Part shown: one piece after another, positions 7,172 to 16,003 of the stretch | How the letters are laid out: each line of letters starts with the position of its first letter | How positions within the stretch are numbered: position 1 is the stretch's first letter | NCBI RefSeq assembly: GCF_001431485.1 | Contig: NZ_LDJM01000031.1 | Location: 1-44,017, forward strand | DNA from: Stenotrophomonas ginsengisoli | Lineage (GTDB): Bacteria > Pseudomonadota > Gammaproteobacteria > Xanthomonadales > Xanthomonadaceae | Direction: 5' to 3' | DNA length: 44,017 nt | The notes under the pieces: model-generated | The model's database searches: none | The model's input: only the letters and a program-made list of their open reading frames with translations | Told to the model about the DNA's origin: nothing | Position numbers and translations under genes: made by a program

Positions 7172-8587
7172 ATGACGCCGGATACCGACCACCCCCTGGC
7201 CGCCACCCTGACGCAACTGCGTGCTGCCTGGCAGGCCAACAAGCCCGGCCATGCCCAGCGCCGCGCCGACCTCAAGCGCCTGCGTGCCGCTTTCAAGGCG
7301 CAGTTGCCGCAGATGACCGCTGCCATGCAGGCCGACTTCGGCCAGCGTGCGGTGGCCGAATGCCGCATCGCCGATGGCATGACCACCCTGGCGGCCATTG
7401 ATTACCTGCTGGGCCGCCTGCGTGACTGGATGCGTCCCACACCGGTATCGGCGGGCTGGCGCCTGCTGCCGGCGCGGGCGGAAATCCGCCACGAACCGCT
7501 AGGCGTGATCGGGGTGATCAGCCCGTGGAATTACCCGGTCAACCTGGCCTTGATCCCGTTGGCCACGGCCATTGCCGCCGGCAACCATGTCTTCCTCAAG
7601 CCTTCGGAGAACACCCCGGCCACCAGTGCCTGGCTGGCGCAGCTGCTGGCCAGCGTGTTCCCGGCCGACCGCGTGGCCGTGGCCCAGGGCGATGCCGCCG
7701 TGGGCAGTGCGTTTGCCGCGTTGCCGTTTGACCATCTCAAGTTCACCGGCTCCACCGTGGTGGGGCGCAAGGTGATGGCTGCTGCGGCCGCCAACCTCAC
7801 CCCGCTCACCCTGGAGCTGGGCGGCAAGTCGCCGGCGATCGTCTGCGCCGATTACCCGATCGACAAGGCGGCCGCACGCCTGGCTACCGGCAAGTGGTTC
7901 AACGCCGGGCAGACCTGCATCGCGCCGGACTACGTGCTGGTGGAAGGCGGCGCGGCGCGGGTGCAGGCCCTGGCCGACGCGTTGGCCACGCAGGTGCGTG
8001 CGCGTTATGGCGATGATCTGGCGGCCAGCCCGGACTACACCCGCATCATCAACCAGCGCCAGTACACACGCCTGGTCGGGCATGTAGGCGATGCGCGCGC
8101 GCGCGGTCTGGTGGTGCGCGAGCTGGCCAGCGTGCCGGCCGATGCGCCTGCCCAGCGCCTGATCGCGCCGACCCTGATCCTGCAGCCGGGCGCTGATGCC
8201 ACGGTGATGGACGAGGAGATCTTCGGCCCGCTGCTGCCGCTGATCGCGGTTGATTCGGTGGCCGCAGCCGTTGCCCACATCAATGCCGGAGACCGCCCGC
8301 TGGCGTTGTATCCCTTCAGCAACGACCGCCGCCGGGTCGAACACCTGCTGCAGCACACTCTGGCCGGCGGCATCACCGTCAACGACTGCCTGCTGCATTT
8401 CGCCGCTGAAGGCCTGCCGTTCGGCGGCGTGGGGGCCAGCGGCATGGGCGCCTACCACGGTCGCGCCGGCTTTGATGCGATGACCAAGGCGCTGCCGATC
8501 CTGTGGCAGCCGCGCCTTACCGCCACCGACCTGCTCAAACCGCCGTACTCGCGCATCGCCCGCATCCTCGACGCCCTGGTGCGCTGA
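7172..8587 (+). CDS. NAD(P)-dependent aldehyde dehydrogenase, coniferyl aldehyde dehydrogenase type
   Basis: A 471-residue ALDH-superfamily enzyme, oxidising an aldehyde to its acid with NAD(P)+. Landmarks: PWNYPVNL, the cofactor strand KFTGSTVVGRKV, the general base Glu215 in LELGGKSP, and the nucleophile Cys249 in NAGQTCIAPDYVLV. The QTCIAPDY form and the short C-terminus ending LLKPPYSRIARIL point to the coniferyl aldehyde dehydrogenase (CalB/YwdH-like) branch, with aromatic or medium-chain aldehydes as likely substrates. The start at ATG 7172 is supported by GAGGA at 7158-7162; in-frame ATGs at 7145 and 7157 are alternatives. It is divergent from gcd with about 110 nt between starts. Confidence 0.9.
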   Translation: MTPDTDHPLAATLTQLRAAWQANKPGHAQRRADLKRLRAAFKAQLPQMTAAMQADFGQRAVAECRIADGMTTLAAIDYLLGRLRDWMRPTPVSAGWRLLPARAEIRHEPLGVIGVISPWNYPVNLALIPLATAIAAGNHVFLKPSENTPATSAWLAQLLASVFPADRVAVAQGDAAVGSAFAALPFDHLKFTGSTVVGRKVMAAAAANLTPLTLELGGKSPAIVCADYPIDKAAARLATGKWFNAGQTCIAPDYVLVEGGAARVQALADALATQVRARYGDDLAASPDYTRIINQRQYTRLVGHVGDARARGLVVRELASVPADAPAQRLIAPTLILQPGADATVMDEEIFGPLLPLIAVDSVAAAVAHINAGDRPLALYPFSNDRRRVEHLLQHTLAGGITVNDCLLHFAAEGLPFGGVGASGMGAYHGRAGFDAMTKALPILWQPRLTATDLLKPPYSRIARILDALVR

Positions 8588-8595
8588 CGCAGCTG

Positions 8596-8660
8596 TCGCG
8601 GCCAGGGCCGCTCCCACAAAAGCGGGATGGTTTGTAGGAGCGCACCCGGGCGCGACGGGG
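8596..8660. repeat. REPIN-like repeat, copy 1
   Basis: A 65-bp unit made of two inverted REP-like arms: TCGCGGCCAGGGCCGCTCCC (8596-8615), whose complement starts GTGGGAGCGG, and GTAGGAGCGCACCCGGGCGC (8634-8653), with a short centre. The GTAG head and GC-rich palindromic body resemble Stenotrophomonas GTAG-type and Pseudomonas REP sequences. It lies 8 nt after the aldehyde dehydrogenase stop codon and could form a hairpin in its transcript. Confidence 0.8.
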
Positions 8661-8695
8661 TGTGCCGCCCGGTCGTCGGGGTGCAGCTGGCCTGA

Positions 8696-8760
8696 TCGCG
8701 GCCGGGGCCGCTCCCACAGAAGCGGCTCGGCTAGTGGGAGCGCACCCGGGCGCGACGGGG
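8696..8760. repeat. REPIN-like repeat, copy 2
   Basis: This second copy starts exactly 100 bp after copy 1 and matches it at 57 of 65 positions by eye; most changes are in the centre between the arms. Both copies end in the same 24-nt stretch from GGAGCGCACC to CGACGGGG. The copy directly abuts the stop codon of the convergent acid phosphatase gene (TAA at 8763-8761). The 35 bp between the copies also repeat a GCAGCTG motif found before copy 1. Confidence 0.8.
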
Positions 8761-9621
8761 TTACAGCGCGGGGACCGCCCAGGGTGTCGCCAGGGCACGG
8801 GCTTCGCTGGCGCAGTGCTCCGGCAGGGGCTGGCCCTTGGCGTATTGCGCGGCCAGCTCCTGGCGGGCGGCGGCGAGGTCGTGCTGGAAGGCCGGTTCGG
8901 CGTGCAGGCGGGCGATCACCGCGCTGGCCATGTGGCGGCCGGCCACCAGGTCGCTGTTCCAGTGCACGTTGCACACCAGGCGGCTTTCGGCGTAGTTGCG
9001 GCCACGGGCGAGCAGGGCATCGCTGTGCTGCGGGGCCAGCTCGGCCAGCAGCAGGGCCCAGGCCCAGCCGATGGCGGTGTGGCCAGACGGGTAGGAGCCG
9101 TTGCCGGCCAGCCCGTCCCGGCCTTCGGGGGTGCAGATGTCCTGCTGCTGGACCACGAACGGGCGCGGGCGCTGGTAGTGGTTCTTGGCCGCGCGGGTGG
9201 CGTTGCTGGCATCGCTGCGCAGGCGGCGCAGCAGCAGGTAGGTGTGCGGGGTTTGCTCAACGCTGATCTGCGCGCCCAGGGCGCAGGTGTAGATGCCGGC
9301 GGCCTGGGGGAAATCCAGGTCGGCATCGATGATGGCCTGCTGCCAGCGCGGGGTGTCGCGCAGGGCATAGGCGGCCTGCGCCACGGCCTGGTCGTGGGCA
9401 AAACCGGCACTGCCGGGCGCCGGCGGTGGCGGCAGCAGGGCCAGGCTGTCGGGCAGCTGGTCTGCGCCCAGGTAGCCTGCCAGCACCCCGGCGCGCACTT
9501 CGGGCACGCCGGTGGCCGGGTCGATGGCATCGTTGGCCTGCGGCGCCGTTGCCGGCCCGCTGGCACAGGCGGCCAGCCCCAGGGTCAGCAACAAGGCGGT
9601 CAGGGGTTGGCGCGTGCTCAT
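8761..9621 (-). CDS. Class A acid phosphatase-like lipoprotein (PAP2 superfamily)
   Basis: A 286-residue exported phosphomonoesterase of the PhoN/class A non-specific acid phosphatase type. The signal peptide ends in LAAC, a lipobox with Cys19, suggesting an outer-membrane lipoprotein. The full PAP2 signature is present: K146-x6-RP (KNHYQRPRP), GSYPSGHT with PSGH at 178-181, and SR-x5-H-x3-D at 213-224 (His220, Asp224). These residues form the phosphohistidine site in studied members. The ATG overlaps the transaldolase stop by 4 nt (9618-9621), indicating coupled translation. Phosphate release from sugars or nucleotides is likely; the substrate is not known. Confidence 0.92.
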   Translation of the reverse strand: MSTRQPLTALLLTLGLAACASGPATAPQANDAIDPATGVPEVRAGVLAGYLGADQLPDSLALLPPPPAPGSAGFAHDQAVAQAAYALRDTPRWQQAIIDADLDFPQAAGIYTCALGAQISVEQTPHTYLLLRRLRSDASNATRAAKNHYQRPRPFVVQQQDICTPEGRDGLAGNGSYPSGHTAIGWAWALLLAELAPQHSDALLARGRNYAESRLVCNVHWNSDLVAGRHMASAVIARLHAEPAFQHDLAAARQELAAQYAKGQPLPEHCASEARALATPWAVPAL

Positions 9622-10577
9622 GCGCCGATGCGCTCGCCGATCATGCTGCGCAGGGCGTTCAGATCCTTGACGAAGCCCTCGATGCCGGTGCGCAGCTTTT
9701 CCTCGGCCATCGCATCGGCGGCAATGGCCGCAGCAAACGATTCGGCGGTGACCGGGGCATGCACCACGCCATCGGCGGCGACCGGGCTGAGCAGGCGCGG
9801 CAGTTCGCCGTTGTCGGCGGCCAGCTTTTCCAGCAGGTCCGGCGAGATGGTCAAGCGGTCACAGCCGGCCAGGGCTTCGATCTGCGCGGTGGAGCGGAAC
9901 GAGGCGCCCATCACCACGGTGGCAATGCCGCGGCGCTTGAACTCGTTGTAGACGCCGCGCACGAACACCACGCCGGGGTCTTCGTCGATGCTGGCCGGGG
10001 TCTGGCCGCGGGCCACGTACCAGTCCAGGATGCGGCCGACGAACGGCGAGATCAGGAAGGCACCGGCTTCGGCGCAGCCCAGGGCCTGGGCCGGGTTGAA
10101 GATCAGGGTCAGGTTGCAGTCGATGCCTTCGGCCTGCAGCACGCGGGCGGCCTCGATGCCTTCCCAGGTGGCGGCGATCTTGATCAGCACCTTGGAGCGC
10201 GGCACGCCGGCTTCTTCGTACAGGGCGATGAAGCGGCGGCCCTTGGCGATGGTGGCAGCGGTGTCGTGCGACTTGTCCGCATCCACTTCGGTGGAGATGC
10301 GGCCCGGGATCAGCGCGCTGAGCATCACGCCCACGCCGACGGTCAGGCGGTCGGCGATGTCATCGATGATCTCCTCGCGGCTGCCGCTGGCACCGGTCGC
10401 GCGGGCCAGTTCGCGCTCGATCAGCTCGGCATACACCGGCAGGTCCAGGGCCTTCTTGACCAGGGTCGGGTTGGTGGTGCAATCCACCGGGCGCAGCTTT
10501 TCAATGGCTGCGTAATCACCGGTATCGGCAACCACCACCGACAGTTCGCGCAGTTGGGCCAGCTTGGAAACGCTCAT
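9618..10577 (-). CDS. tal: Transaldolase
   Basis: A 319-residue class I transaldolase of the TalB type. It moves a dihydroxyacetone unit between sedoheptulose-7-P and glyceraldehyde-3-P in the non-oxidative pentose phosphate pathway, in the cytoplasm. Landmarks are [11 protein letters not shown] near the start and the Schiff-base Lys133 in [11 protein letters not shown] (Lys132 in E. coli TalB), followed by NLTLIF. The ATG at 10577 follows an AGAAAAGA purine stretch. Only 18 nt separate it from the CoA-transferase gene upstream, and it overlaps the phosphatase gene by 4 nt, so it is likely read through from the catabolic locus, where it could serve pentose use. Confidence 0.95.
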   Translation of the reverse strand: MSVSKLAQLRELSVVVADTGDYAAIEKLRPVDCTTNPTLVKKALDLPVYAELIERELARATGASGSREEIIDDIADRLTVGVGVMLSALIPGRISTEVDADKSHDTAATIAKGRRFIALYEEAGVPRSKVLIKIAATWEGIEAARVLQAEGIDCNLTLIFNPAQALGCAEAGAFLISPFVGRILDWYVARGQTPASIDEDPGVVFVRGVYNEFKRRGIATVVMGASFRSTAQIEALAGCDRLTISPDLLEKLAADNGELPRLLSPVAADGVVHAPVTAESFAAAIAADAMAEEKLRTGIEGFVKDLNALRSMIGERIGA

Positions 10578-10595
10578 CGTTGTCTTTTCTCTTGG

Positions 10596-11783
10596 TCAGT
10601 CGTCGTTGTTCGTGCCGGCGGCAGCTGCGCGGATCGCCGCCGTGTCCTGGTCGAACACGGGGGCGGCAAACGGCGCCGGGCCCGGCGTGCGGCCGAAAAC
10701 GATCGGCCGGGTCACACCACGGTAGCTGCCCAGCGTGCGATGGGCCAGCGGCGCGATCATCTGTTCAGCCAGCACTTGGGGGTGGTCGAACATGTCCTCG
10801 ACCCGGCGTGCGGCCGCGCACGGCACTTCCTCGCCGAACAGGGCCTCCCATTCCAGCGCGCTGCGTGCGGCCAGGGCGCCATGCAGGGCGGTGAGCAGCT
10901 CCGGGGCATGGGCGGCACGCTTGCGCACGCTGTCATAGCGTTCGTCCTCGGCCAGTGCATCCAGGCCGGTCTTGCGGCACAGCGCCTGCCAGAAGTGCGG
11001 GGTGTTGGCCGAGATGTACAGCCAGCCGGCGGCGGTGGGATGCAGGCCGGTGATGCCGCCCGAGCGCATGTCGCGGCTGACCCCGGCCGGCTCGCCCTCG
11101 GCCCAGATCATGCGTGCCGACTGCATGGTCAGGGCGCTGCGCAGCAGCGACACGCCGACATACTGGCCTTCACCGCTGCGCTCGCGCTCGTACAGGGCGC
11201 TGGACACACCGGCCGCCACCAGCGCGGCGGCGTAGTAGTCCACCACCGAGCCGTACAGGATTTCCGGCGGGCCGTCGTTCTTGCCCTGCATGGTGCACAT
11301 GCCGGTCATGGTCTGCAGCACCTGGTCGTAGCCGGCCTTTTCCTTCAACGGGCCGGTTTCGCCGTAGCCGGTGACCGCGCAGTAGACCAGGCGCGGGTTG
11401 ATCGCCTGCAGGCTGTCAAAGTCGATGCCCAGACGCGGCGGCACATTGGGACGGAAGTTGTGCACCAGCACGTCGGCCTCGGCCACCAGACGCATCAGCA
11501 GGGCGCGCTGGTCGCTGTCCTTCAGGTCCAGGCAGATGCCGGCCTTGGAGCGGTTCACGCCGAGGAAGGCGCGGCTTTCGGCCTCCAGCGTGGACGGGTA
11601 CTTGCGCAGGTTGTCGCCGGTGGGCGGTTCGACCTTGATCACGCTGGCACCCTGGTCGGCCAGCAACGTGCAGCCGTACGGGCCGGCGATGTAGGCGCTC
11701 AGGTCCAGCACCTTGATGCCGCTCAGCGGGCCGGCGCTGCCTTGGCGGTGTACCAGGTCAAACGGGGAGGTCGGGGTATCCAT
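10596..11783 (-). CDS. Class III (CaiB/BaiF) CoA-transferase
   Basis: A 395-residue family III CoA-transferase, moving CoA from a donor thioester to a carboxylic acid. Landmarks are GIKVLDLSAYIAGPYGCTLLADQGASVIKVE near the N-terminus, NRSKAGICLDL, and the expected catalytic Asp182 in GSVVDYYAAAL (Asp169 in formyl-CoA transferase), which forms the acyl anhydride intermediate. Homologues act on formate/oxalate, carnitine, malate, citramalate, itaconate or mesaconate, so the acid is open. It lies 69 nt after the GH127-like gene and 18 nt before tal. A CitE-like lyase at the other end of the locus could cleave the CoA ester it makes. Confidence 0.9.
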   Translation of the reverse strand: MDTPTSPFDLVHRQGSAGPLSGIKVLDLSAYIAGPYGCTLLADQGASVIKVEPPTGDNLRKYPSTLEAESRAFLGVNRSKAGICLDLKDSDQRALLMRLVAEADVLVHNFRPNVPPRLGIDFDSLQAINPRLVYCAVTGYGETGPLKEKAGYDQVLQTMTGMCTMQGKNDGPPEILYGSVVDYYAAALVAAGVSSALYERERSGEGQYVGVSLLRSALTMQSARMIWAEGEPAGVSRDMRSGGITGLHPTAAGWLYISANTPHFWQALCRKTGLDALAEDERYDSVRKRAAHAPELLTALHGALAARSALEWEALFGEEVPCAAARRVEDMFDHPQVLAEQMIAPLAHRTLGSYRGVTRPIVFGRTPGPAPFAAPVFDQDTAAIRAAAAGTNNDD

Positions 11784-11801
11784 GGGTCTTTGAAGTCCTG
11801 T

Positions 11802-11820
11802 GCCGGCATGCGCTGCCGGC
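11802..11820 (-). other. Short hairpin between hydrolase and CoA-transferase genes
   Basis: GCCGGCA (11802-11808) and TGCCGGC (11814-11820) form a perfect 7-bp stem with a 5-nt loop, in the 69-nt gap after the GH127-like gene. There is no U-run, so a processing or stability element is as likely as a partial terminator. Confidence 0.35.
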
Positions 11821-11852
11821 GGCGATGAGACAGAAGGCCGGGTCAGGCAGGC

Positions 11853-13727
11853 TCAGCCTGCGCGGATGCCGGCCGGAACCAGGGGCAGCCAGGCCAGTCG
11901 CCAGGCATCGTGCTGGCGGCCGCCACAGCGGTACCAGGGCACGAACTGCAGCGGCGCACGACACTGCAGCTGCATGCTGATGACGGCACCCTCACCGGCA
12001 TCCTCGCCCACCTGCAGCCACTGGCTGGGCGGGGCGTCGGGCAGGATCACCGTTTCCTCGGTCTTGTAGCCGTCGATCAGGCCGGTGGCATACACCAGCG
12101 GGCCGTAGGTCAGGCCGACGTATTCCCAGCGCAGCACTTCCTGGGCCACCGGCGAGCCATCGGGGGCGCGTGATTCCTGCACGTTGATGTTGGCCGCATG
12201 GTGCAGCTGCGGCTGCATCGGCAGAGCGATGCTGACCACGTCACCGGCCTGCCAGGTGCGCTGCAGGGTGATGAAGCCATCGCTGCCGGTGCCGAGCTCG
12301 CCCTGGCAGATGCCATTGATGCACAGCTCGATGCTGGCGGCCCAGGACGGCACGCGGATGCCGACGCCGAACGCGGCTTCGTGCTGCGGCTGTACTTCCA
12401 GCTCGATGCGGCCGGCGAACGGGTAGGTGGTGGTCTGCACCAGGGTCACCTGGCCGGCCTGCGGGTGCTGCAGGGTGGCCTGGCCGGGGCCGTACAGGTT
12501 CACCCGCATATCGCCATTGGCGGCCAGTCCATAGGCCACCTGCGGCAGCTCCTCCACCGCCATCGCGCCGGAGGACTTGCAGCAGCGCCAGTAGGTGGTG
12601 TGCACGCGCTTGCCGTTGGGGAAGGTGTAGTAGCACCAGTCCTCGCCGTTGGGGGCCATGGCACCGAGCAGGTCGTTGTAGGCGGTGCGCTCGATCGCAT
12701 CGGCATAGCGGGCATGGCCGGTGATGGCCAGCAGCTCGCGGTTGAGCTGCATCCAGGCCAGCACCGAGCAGGTTTCCACATAGGCCTGCGGGAAGAAGGT
12801 CTTGGGGGCGTTGAACACTTCCCGCGAACGGTGGGCCACGCCACCCCACGGGCCACCGCCCAGGGTCAGGTGGTGCTGCGCGATGCGCTGCCACAGGTTG
12901 TCGATGGCGCTCTGGTAGGCCGGCTTGCCGGTGGCCTTGTACAGCTTGGCCAGGCCGACCAGGTTCCAGCACAGCTGGTAGGCCTTGCCGGTGGCAATAA
13001 ACGCCGGGTCTTCGCCGGCCAGGGCCTTGTCCAGCAGGGCCAGGCGCGGGTTGGCATTGGCCTGTTCCAGCACCTTCTCGGCCAGGGCCAGATAATGCGG
13101 GTTGCCGGTGATCAGGTACAGGTCGGCAGCCGGGTCGAGCAGCACCGTGGCCGACATGCCGTGGTGGTTGCCCAGGGTGGTGATGTCGATGCCACCGTCC
13201 AGGGTGTCAAAGCACAGGTCGGCAATGCGGCAGGCGGCCTGCAGGTAGCTGTCATCGCCCAGTGCACGCCAGGTCTCGATGAAGCCCAGCAGCAGGTAGC
13301 TGTGGGTCCACATGTCCCAGGTGCGCAGCGCCGGCTCGCCGTTCCAGCTTTCCGGCTTGGGCGGCTGCGGCACGGTGAAGCGGCGGTCGGCGGCATAGTT
13401 GCCCAGGTAGCCGTCGGCATCCTGCTGGCTGATCAGCCAGTCGGCGACGCGGCGCAGGTTGGCCGCCAGCTGCGGTTGGTTGCCCTGGGCCACGGCGCGG
13501 GCAGTGGCCGAGAGCCACTTGCCGGCGTGTTCGCCATACCAGTCACCTTCCTGGTTCTGCTGCTTGTGGGCCTGGCCGAAGATGCTGATCGACGGGCTGG
13601 TCTCATCCACGATGAAGGTGGACAGGCGCCCGCTGCGGTTGGCGCTGAGCATGTCGCCGAAGATCCCGCCCAGCTGCACGCTGGCCGGGGCGATCAGCTG
13701 CTGGCCGTAGGTGATGGCCGCGCTCAT
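11853..13727 (-). CDS. GH127/DUF1680-family beta-L-arabinofuranosidase-like hydrolase
   Basis: A 624-residue glycoside hydrolase with an (alpha/alpha)6 domain and a C-terminal beta part. The zinc-thiolate site of GH127 is recognisable: YVETC gives Glu318 and Cys320, and YWRCCKSS gives Cys382 and Cys383, equivalent to Glu338, Cys340, Cys417 and Cys418 of the bifidobacterial enzyme HypBA1. Glu303 is in place for the acid/base role. GH127 and GH146 members release terminal beta-L-arabinofuranose; other DUF1680 members differ, so the sugar is uncertain. No signal peptide is seen, so it acts in the cytoplasm. Its ATG overlaps the stop of the fusion gene upstream by 4 nt. Confidence 0.88.
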   Translation of the reverse strand: MSAAITYGQQLIAPASVQLGGIFGDMLSANRSGRLSTFIVDETSPSISIFGQAHKQQNQEGDWYGEHAGKWLSATARAVAQGNQPQLAANLRRVADWLISQQDADGYLGNYAADRRFTVPQPPKPESWNGEPALRTWDMWTHSYLLLGFIETWRALGDDSYLQAACRIADLCFDTLDGGIDITTLGNHHGMSATVLLDPAADLYLITGNPHYLALAEKVLEQANANPRLALLDKALAGEDPAFIATGKAYQLCWNLVGLAKLYKATGKPAYQSAIDNLWQRIAQHHLTLGGGPWGGVAHRSREVFNAPKTFFPQAYVETCSVLAWMQLNRELLAITGHARYADAIERTAYNDLLGAMAPNGEDWCYYTFPNGKRVHTTYWRCCKSSGAMAVEELPQVAYGLAANGDMRVNLYGPGQATLQHPQAGQVTLVQTTTYPFAGRIELEVQPQHEAAFGVGIRVPSWAASIELCINGICQGELGTGSDGFITLQRTWQAGDVVSIALPMQPQLHHAANINVQESRAPDGSPVAQEVLRWEYVGLTYGPLVYATGLIDGYKTEETVILPDAPPSQWLQVGEDAGEGAVISMQLQCRAPLQFVPWYRCGGRQHDAWRLAWLPLVPAGIRAG

Positions 13728-15913
13728 TGCGCATCCACCACGCAGCGGAAGCCGAGCATGCCGCTGCGGTCCTTGGCCGGGGCCATCAGCAGGTACTTGC
13801 CGTGCTGGTCCAGGCGGTAGGCCTGGGGGAAGTACCAGTGCGAGGTCTGCGGCTGGTAGCTGGAGCCGCCGCGCAGAATTGCCACGCGGGTGTGTTCGTC
13901 ACCGAATTCCTCGGTCCACTGCCACACGTGGCCGACCAGGTCTTCCACCCCGAACGGGCTGGCCGCCTGCGGGAAGCTGCCCACATCGTCGGCGGGCAGG
14001 ATGCGGCGGCCACGATTGGTACGCGGCACCATCGCCGCATCCCAGTCGTTGCCCCACGGGTAGGTGCGGCCATCGTTGCCTTGCGCGGCGTACTGCCATT
14101 CCCATTCGTGCGGCAGGCGCTTGCCGGCCCAGGCCGCATAGGCGCGGGCATCTTCCAGCGACACCCACACCACCGGCTTGTTGTCCCAGCCGGCGCGCGG
14201 CGCGCCATCGACCCAGTGGGCGAGGAAGTTGATGTTGTCGGCCGGCGCATAGCCGGTGGCGTCGATGAAGGCCTTGAACTGCGCGTTGGTGACCGGGTGG
14301 CGATCGATATGGAACGGCGCGATGTCCATCACCTGGCGGTGGTGGCGGCGGGGTACCGATTCCCACGGGTACTGCACGTCCTGGCCGGCCCAGTTGAAGC
14401 CTTCGATCTCCACACCACCCACGGCGAACACGAACTCACCGCCCGGGATGGCCAGCATGCCTGCCGGAGCAGCAGCGCTGGCGGCGGTCGGGGTGATATC
14501 CACGATGGCTTGCGGCAGTGCCTTCCAGGCGCCCGAATAGGCCGACAGCGGCTTGGCGTTGGCTTCAGCCGTCAGGGCGATGAAATCCTCCAGGCCATCG
14601 ACGGTGGTGCCGGCGGCCACGGACAGCACGGCGCCGAAGCCACGCGCTTCCATGTCGAAGGACAGGAAGGCCTGGCCGTTGCGCACGGCCGGGTGCAGCT
14701 CACGGCCATTCCAGATATCGAAATAGCGGGTGCCTTCGGCGTGCTCGATGGCGATCTGTTCGCCGCACACGTCGTATTCGAAGCGGTTGATGAAGGTGCG
14801 CAGGGCCAGGCCATCGACCGGGAACACGCTGGCGAAGATGCCGCCCTGCAGGCAGACCTGGTAGGGCGCCCAGTCCATGGCCACCACCAGCTGCGGGAAC
14901 TGGCGGTAGATGCGCGCGATGCGGCGCAGGGTCTCGCCATCACGGTCGGTGAACTGGTTCCAGATGCCCCAGATGTTTTCCCAGGCGTTGTAACCGATAC
15001 CGTTGAAGAAGCAGTACTGCAGGTCGTGGTTGCGGTTGCGGCCCCAGCGGTTCTCGTAATTGACCATGTGGCGCGGCTCCAGCCACTTCCACTTGGACAC
15101 CGGCGGCACCGGGCCGTCCGGCGCCTTCTTGCCCCAGCTCTGCACGTTCCAGATCAGCTGCTCTTCGGAGCTGATGGTCGATTCGGGCTGCACCACCACC
15201 GGGTTGCCGTTGGCATCGCAGGCGTCGAAGAAGGCGCGCGGCACGCCGTTGAAGGTGTCACCGTTGATGCCGTCCGCGCCGGTGTACTTGATGATCTCGG
15301 CCAGGCCGTCCCAATGGGTGACGCCCGGATCGCGGGTGCCGTGGTCCCAGGGCTTGGCCGGCAGGAACACCTTGACCCCACGTGCCTGGAAGGCCTGCAC
15401 CGCGGCCTTGAGGCCATCGATGCCGCCGGGCAGGGTGTGGGCCAGGTCGAACTGGTTGCGGTCATCGATGCCGATGTTCGGGTAGATGTACCAGATCAGC
15501 ACCGAATCCAGGCCGCCGAAGCGCGCAATCAGATCATCCAGATATTTGTCGACGGTGTACTGCGCCGTTTCCACGTCATAGAAGTAGCGGTCCTCGACCA
15601 TCATCTGGGCGTGGACGAAATTGCGCTGGGCCCACTGCAGTTCCGGACGGCGGTAGTTCACGTCGGTATAGCCCAGGCGCACCAGGTGCTCGGTGCGCCA
15701 GTCGCGCAGCTCGGTCAGCCAATCGCCCGCGCTGGCATTGGCATCGATCATCCAGCTGCCGATGTCGGAAAATGGCCACGCCGGTGCCTTGCCCGGGGTG
15801 GGCAGGTAACGCTGGGTGGTGACATGGGAGAACTTGTACTCGGTACGCATCGGCTCACGGCCGTAATCGGCCGGCTGGGTGTCGTAATCGGGAAGTTCGT
15901 AGCTGCTGGTCAT
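13724..15913 (-). CDS. TIM-barrel hydrolase-like domain fused to a cysteine-less FGE/SUMF1 domain
   Basis: A 729-residue cytoplasmic fusion with no signal peptide. Residues about 50-390 look like a TIM-barrel glycosidase: LIWYIYPNIG, GVKVFLPAKPWDHGTRDPGVTHWDGL, GADGINGDTFNG (Asp219) and VVVQPEST (Glu244) are typical strand-end motifs carrying acids. A beta-rich linker reaches about 480. Residues 485-729 are an FGE-sulfatase (SUMF1/EgtB/PvdO) fold with IPGGEF, DRHPVTNAQFKAFI, GKRLPHEWEWQYAA, YPWGN, GHVWQWTEE, LRGGSSY and LGFRC. The two cysteines that bind copper in true FGE (in GGSYMC...YC) are absent. An inactive FGE fold used for binding or shape is inferred. The ATG at 15913 is chosen; TTG 15925 is an alternative. 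Confidence 0.85.
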   Translation of the reverse strand: MTSSYELPDYDTQPADYGREPMRTEYKFSHVTTQRYLPTPGKAPAWPFSDIGSWMIDANASAGDWLTELRDWRTEHLVRLGYTDVNYRRPELQWAQRNFVHAQMMVEDRYFYDVETAQYTVDKYLDDLIARFGGLDSVLIWYIYPNIGIDDRNQFDLAHTLPGGIDGLKAAVQAFQARGVKVFLPAKPWDHGTRDPGVTHWDGLAEIIKYTGADGINGDTFNGVPRAFFDACDANGNPVVVQPESTISSEEQLIWNVQSWGKKAPDGPVPPVSKWKWLEPRHMVNYENRWGRNRNHDLQYCFFNGIGYNAWENIWGIWNQFTDRDGETLRRIARIYRQFPQLVVAMDWAPYQVCLQGGIFASVFPVDGLALRTFINRFEYDVCGEQIAIEHAEGTRYFDIWNGRELHPAVRNGQAFLSFDMEARGFGAVLSVAAGTTVDGLEDFIALTAEANAKPLSAYSGAWKALPQAIVDITPTAASAAAPAGMLAIPGGEFVFAVGGVEIEGFNWAGQDVQYPWESVPRRHHRQVMDIAPFHIDRHPVTNAQFKAFIDATGYAPADNINFLAHWVDGAPRAGWDNKPVVWVSLEDARAYAAWAGKRLPHEWEWQYAAQGNDGRTYPWGNDWDAAMVPRTNRGRRILPADDVGSFPQAASPFGVEDLVGHVWQWTEEFGDEHTRVAILRGGSSYQPQTSHWYFPQAYRLDQHGKYLLMAPAKDRSGMLGFRCVVDAQ

Positions 15914-16003
15914 GGGTCTGGCCAAAACGGGAAGCGAAAGGGGGGCGCCGGCGGTGTGGCAGGCCCGGGCAGGCCTGCGCTACAGGCGTAGCACCGCAGC
16001 AGT

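Noticed and set aside
13724..15913. Sulfatase-activating FGE or an ergothioneine EgtB enzyme.
   Set aside because: The FGE cysteines are absent, no sulfatase is near, and the DinB-type His motif of EgtB is not present.
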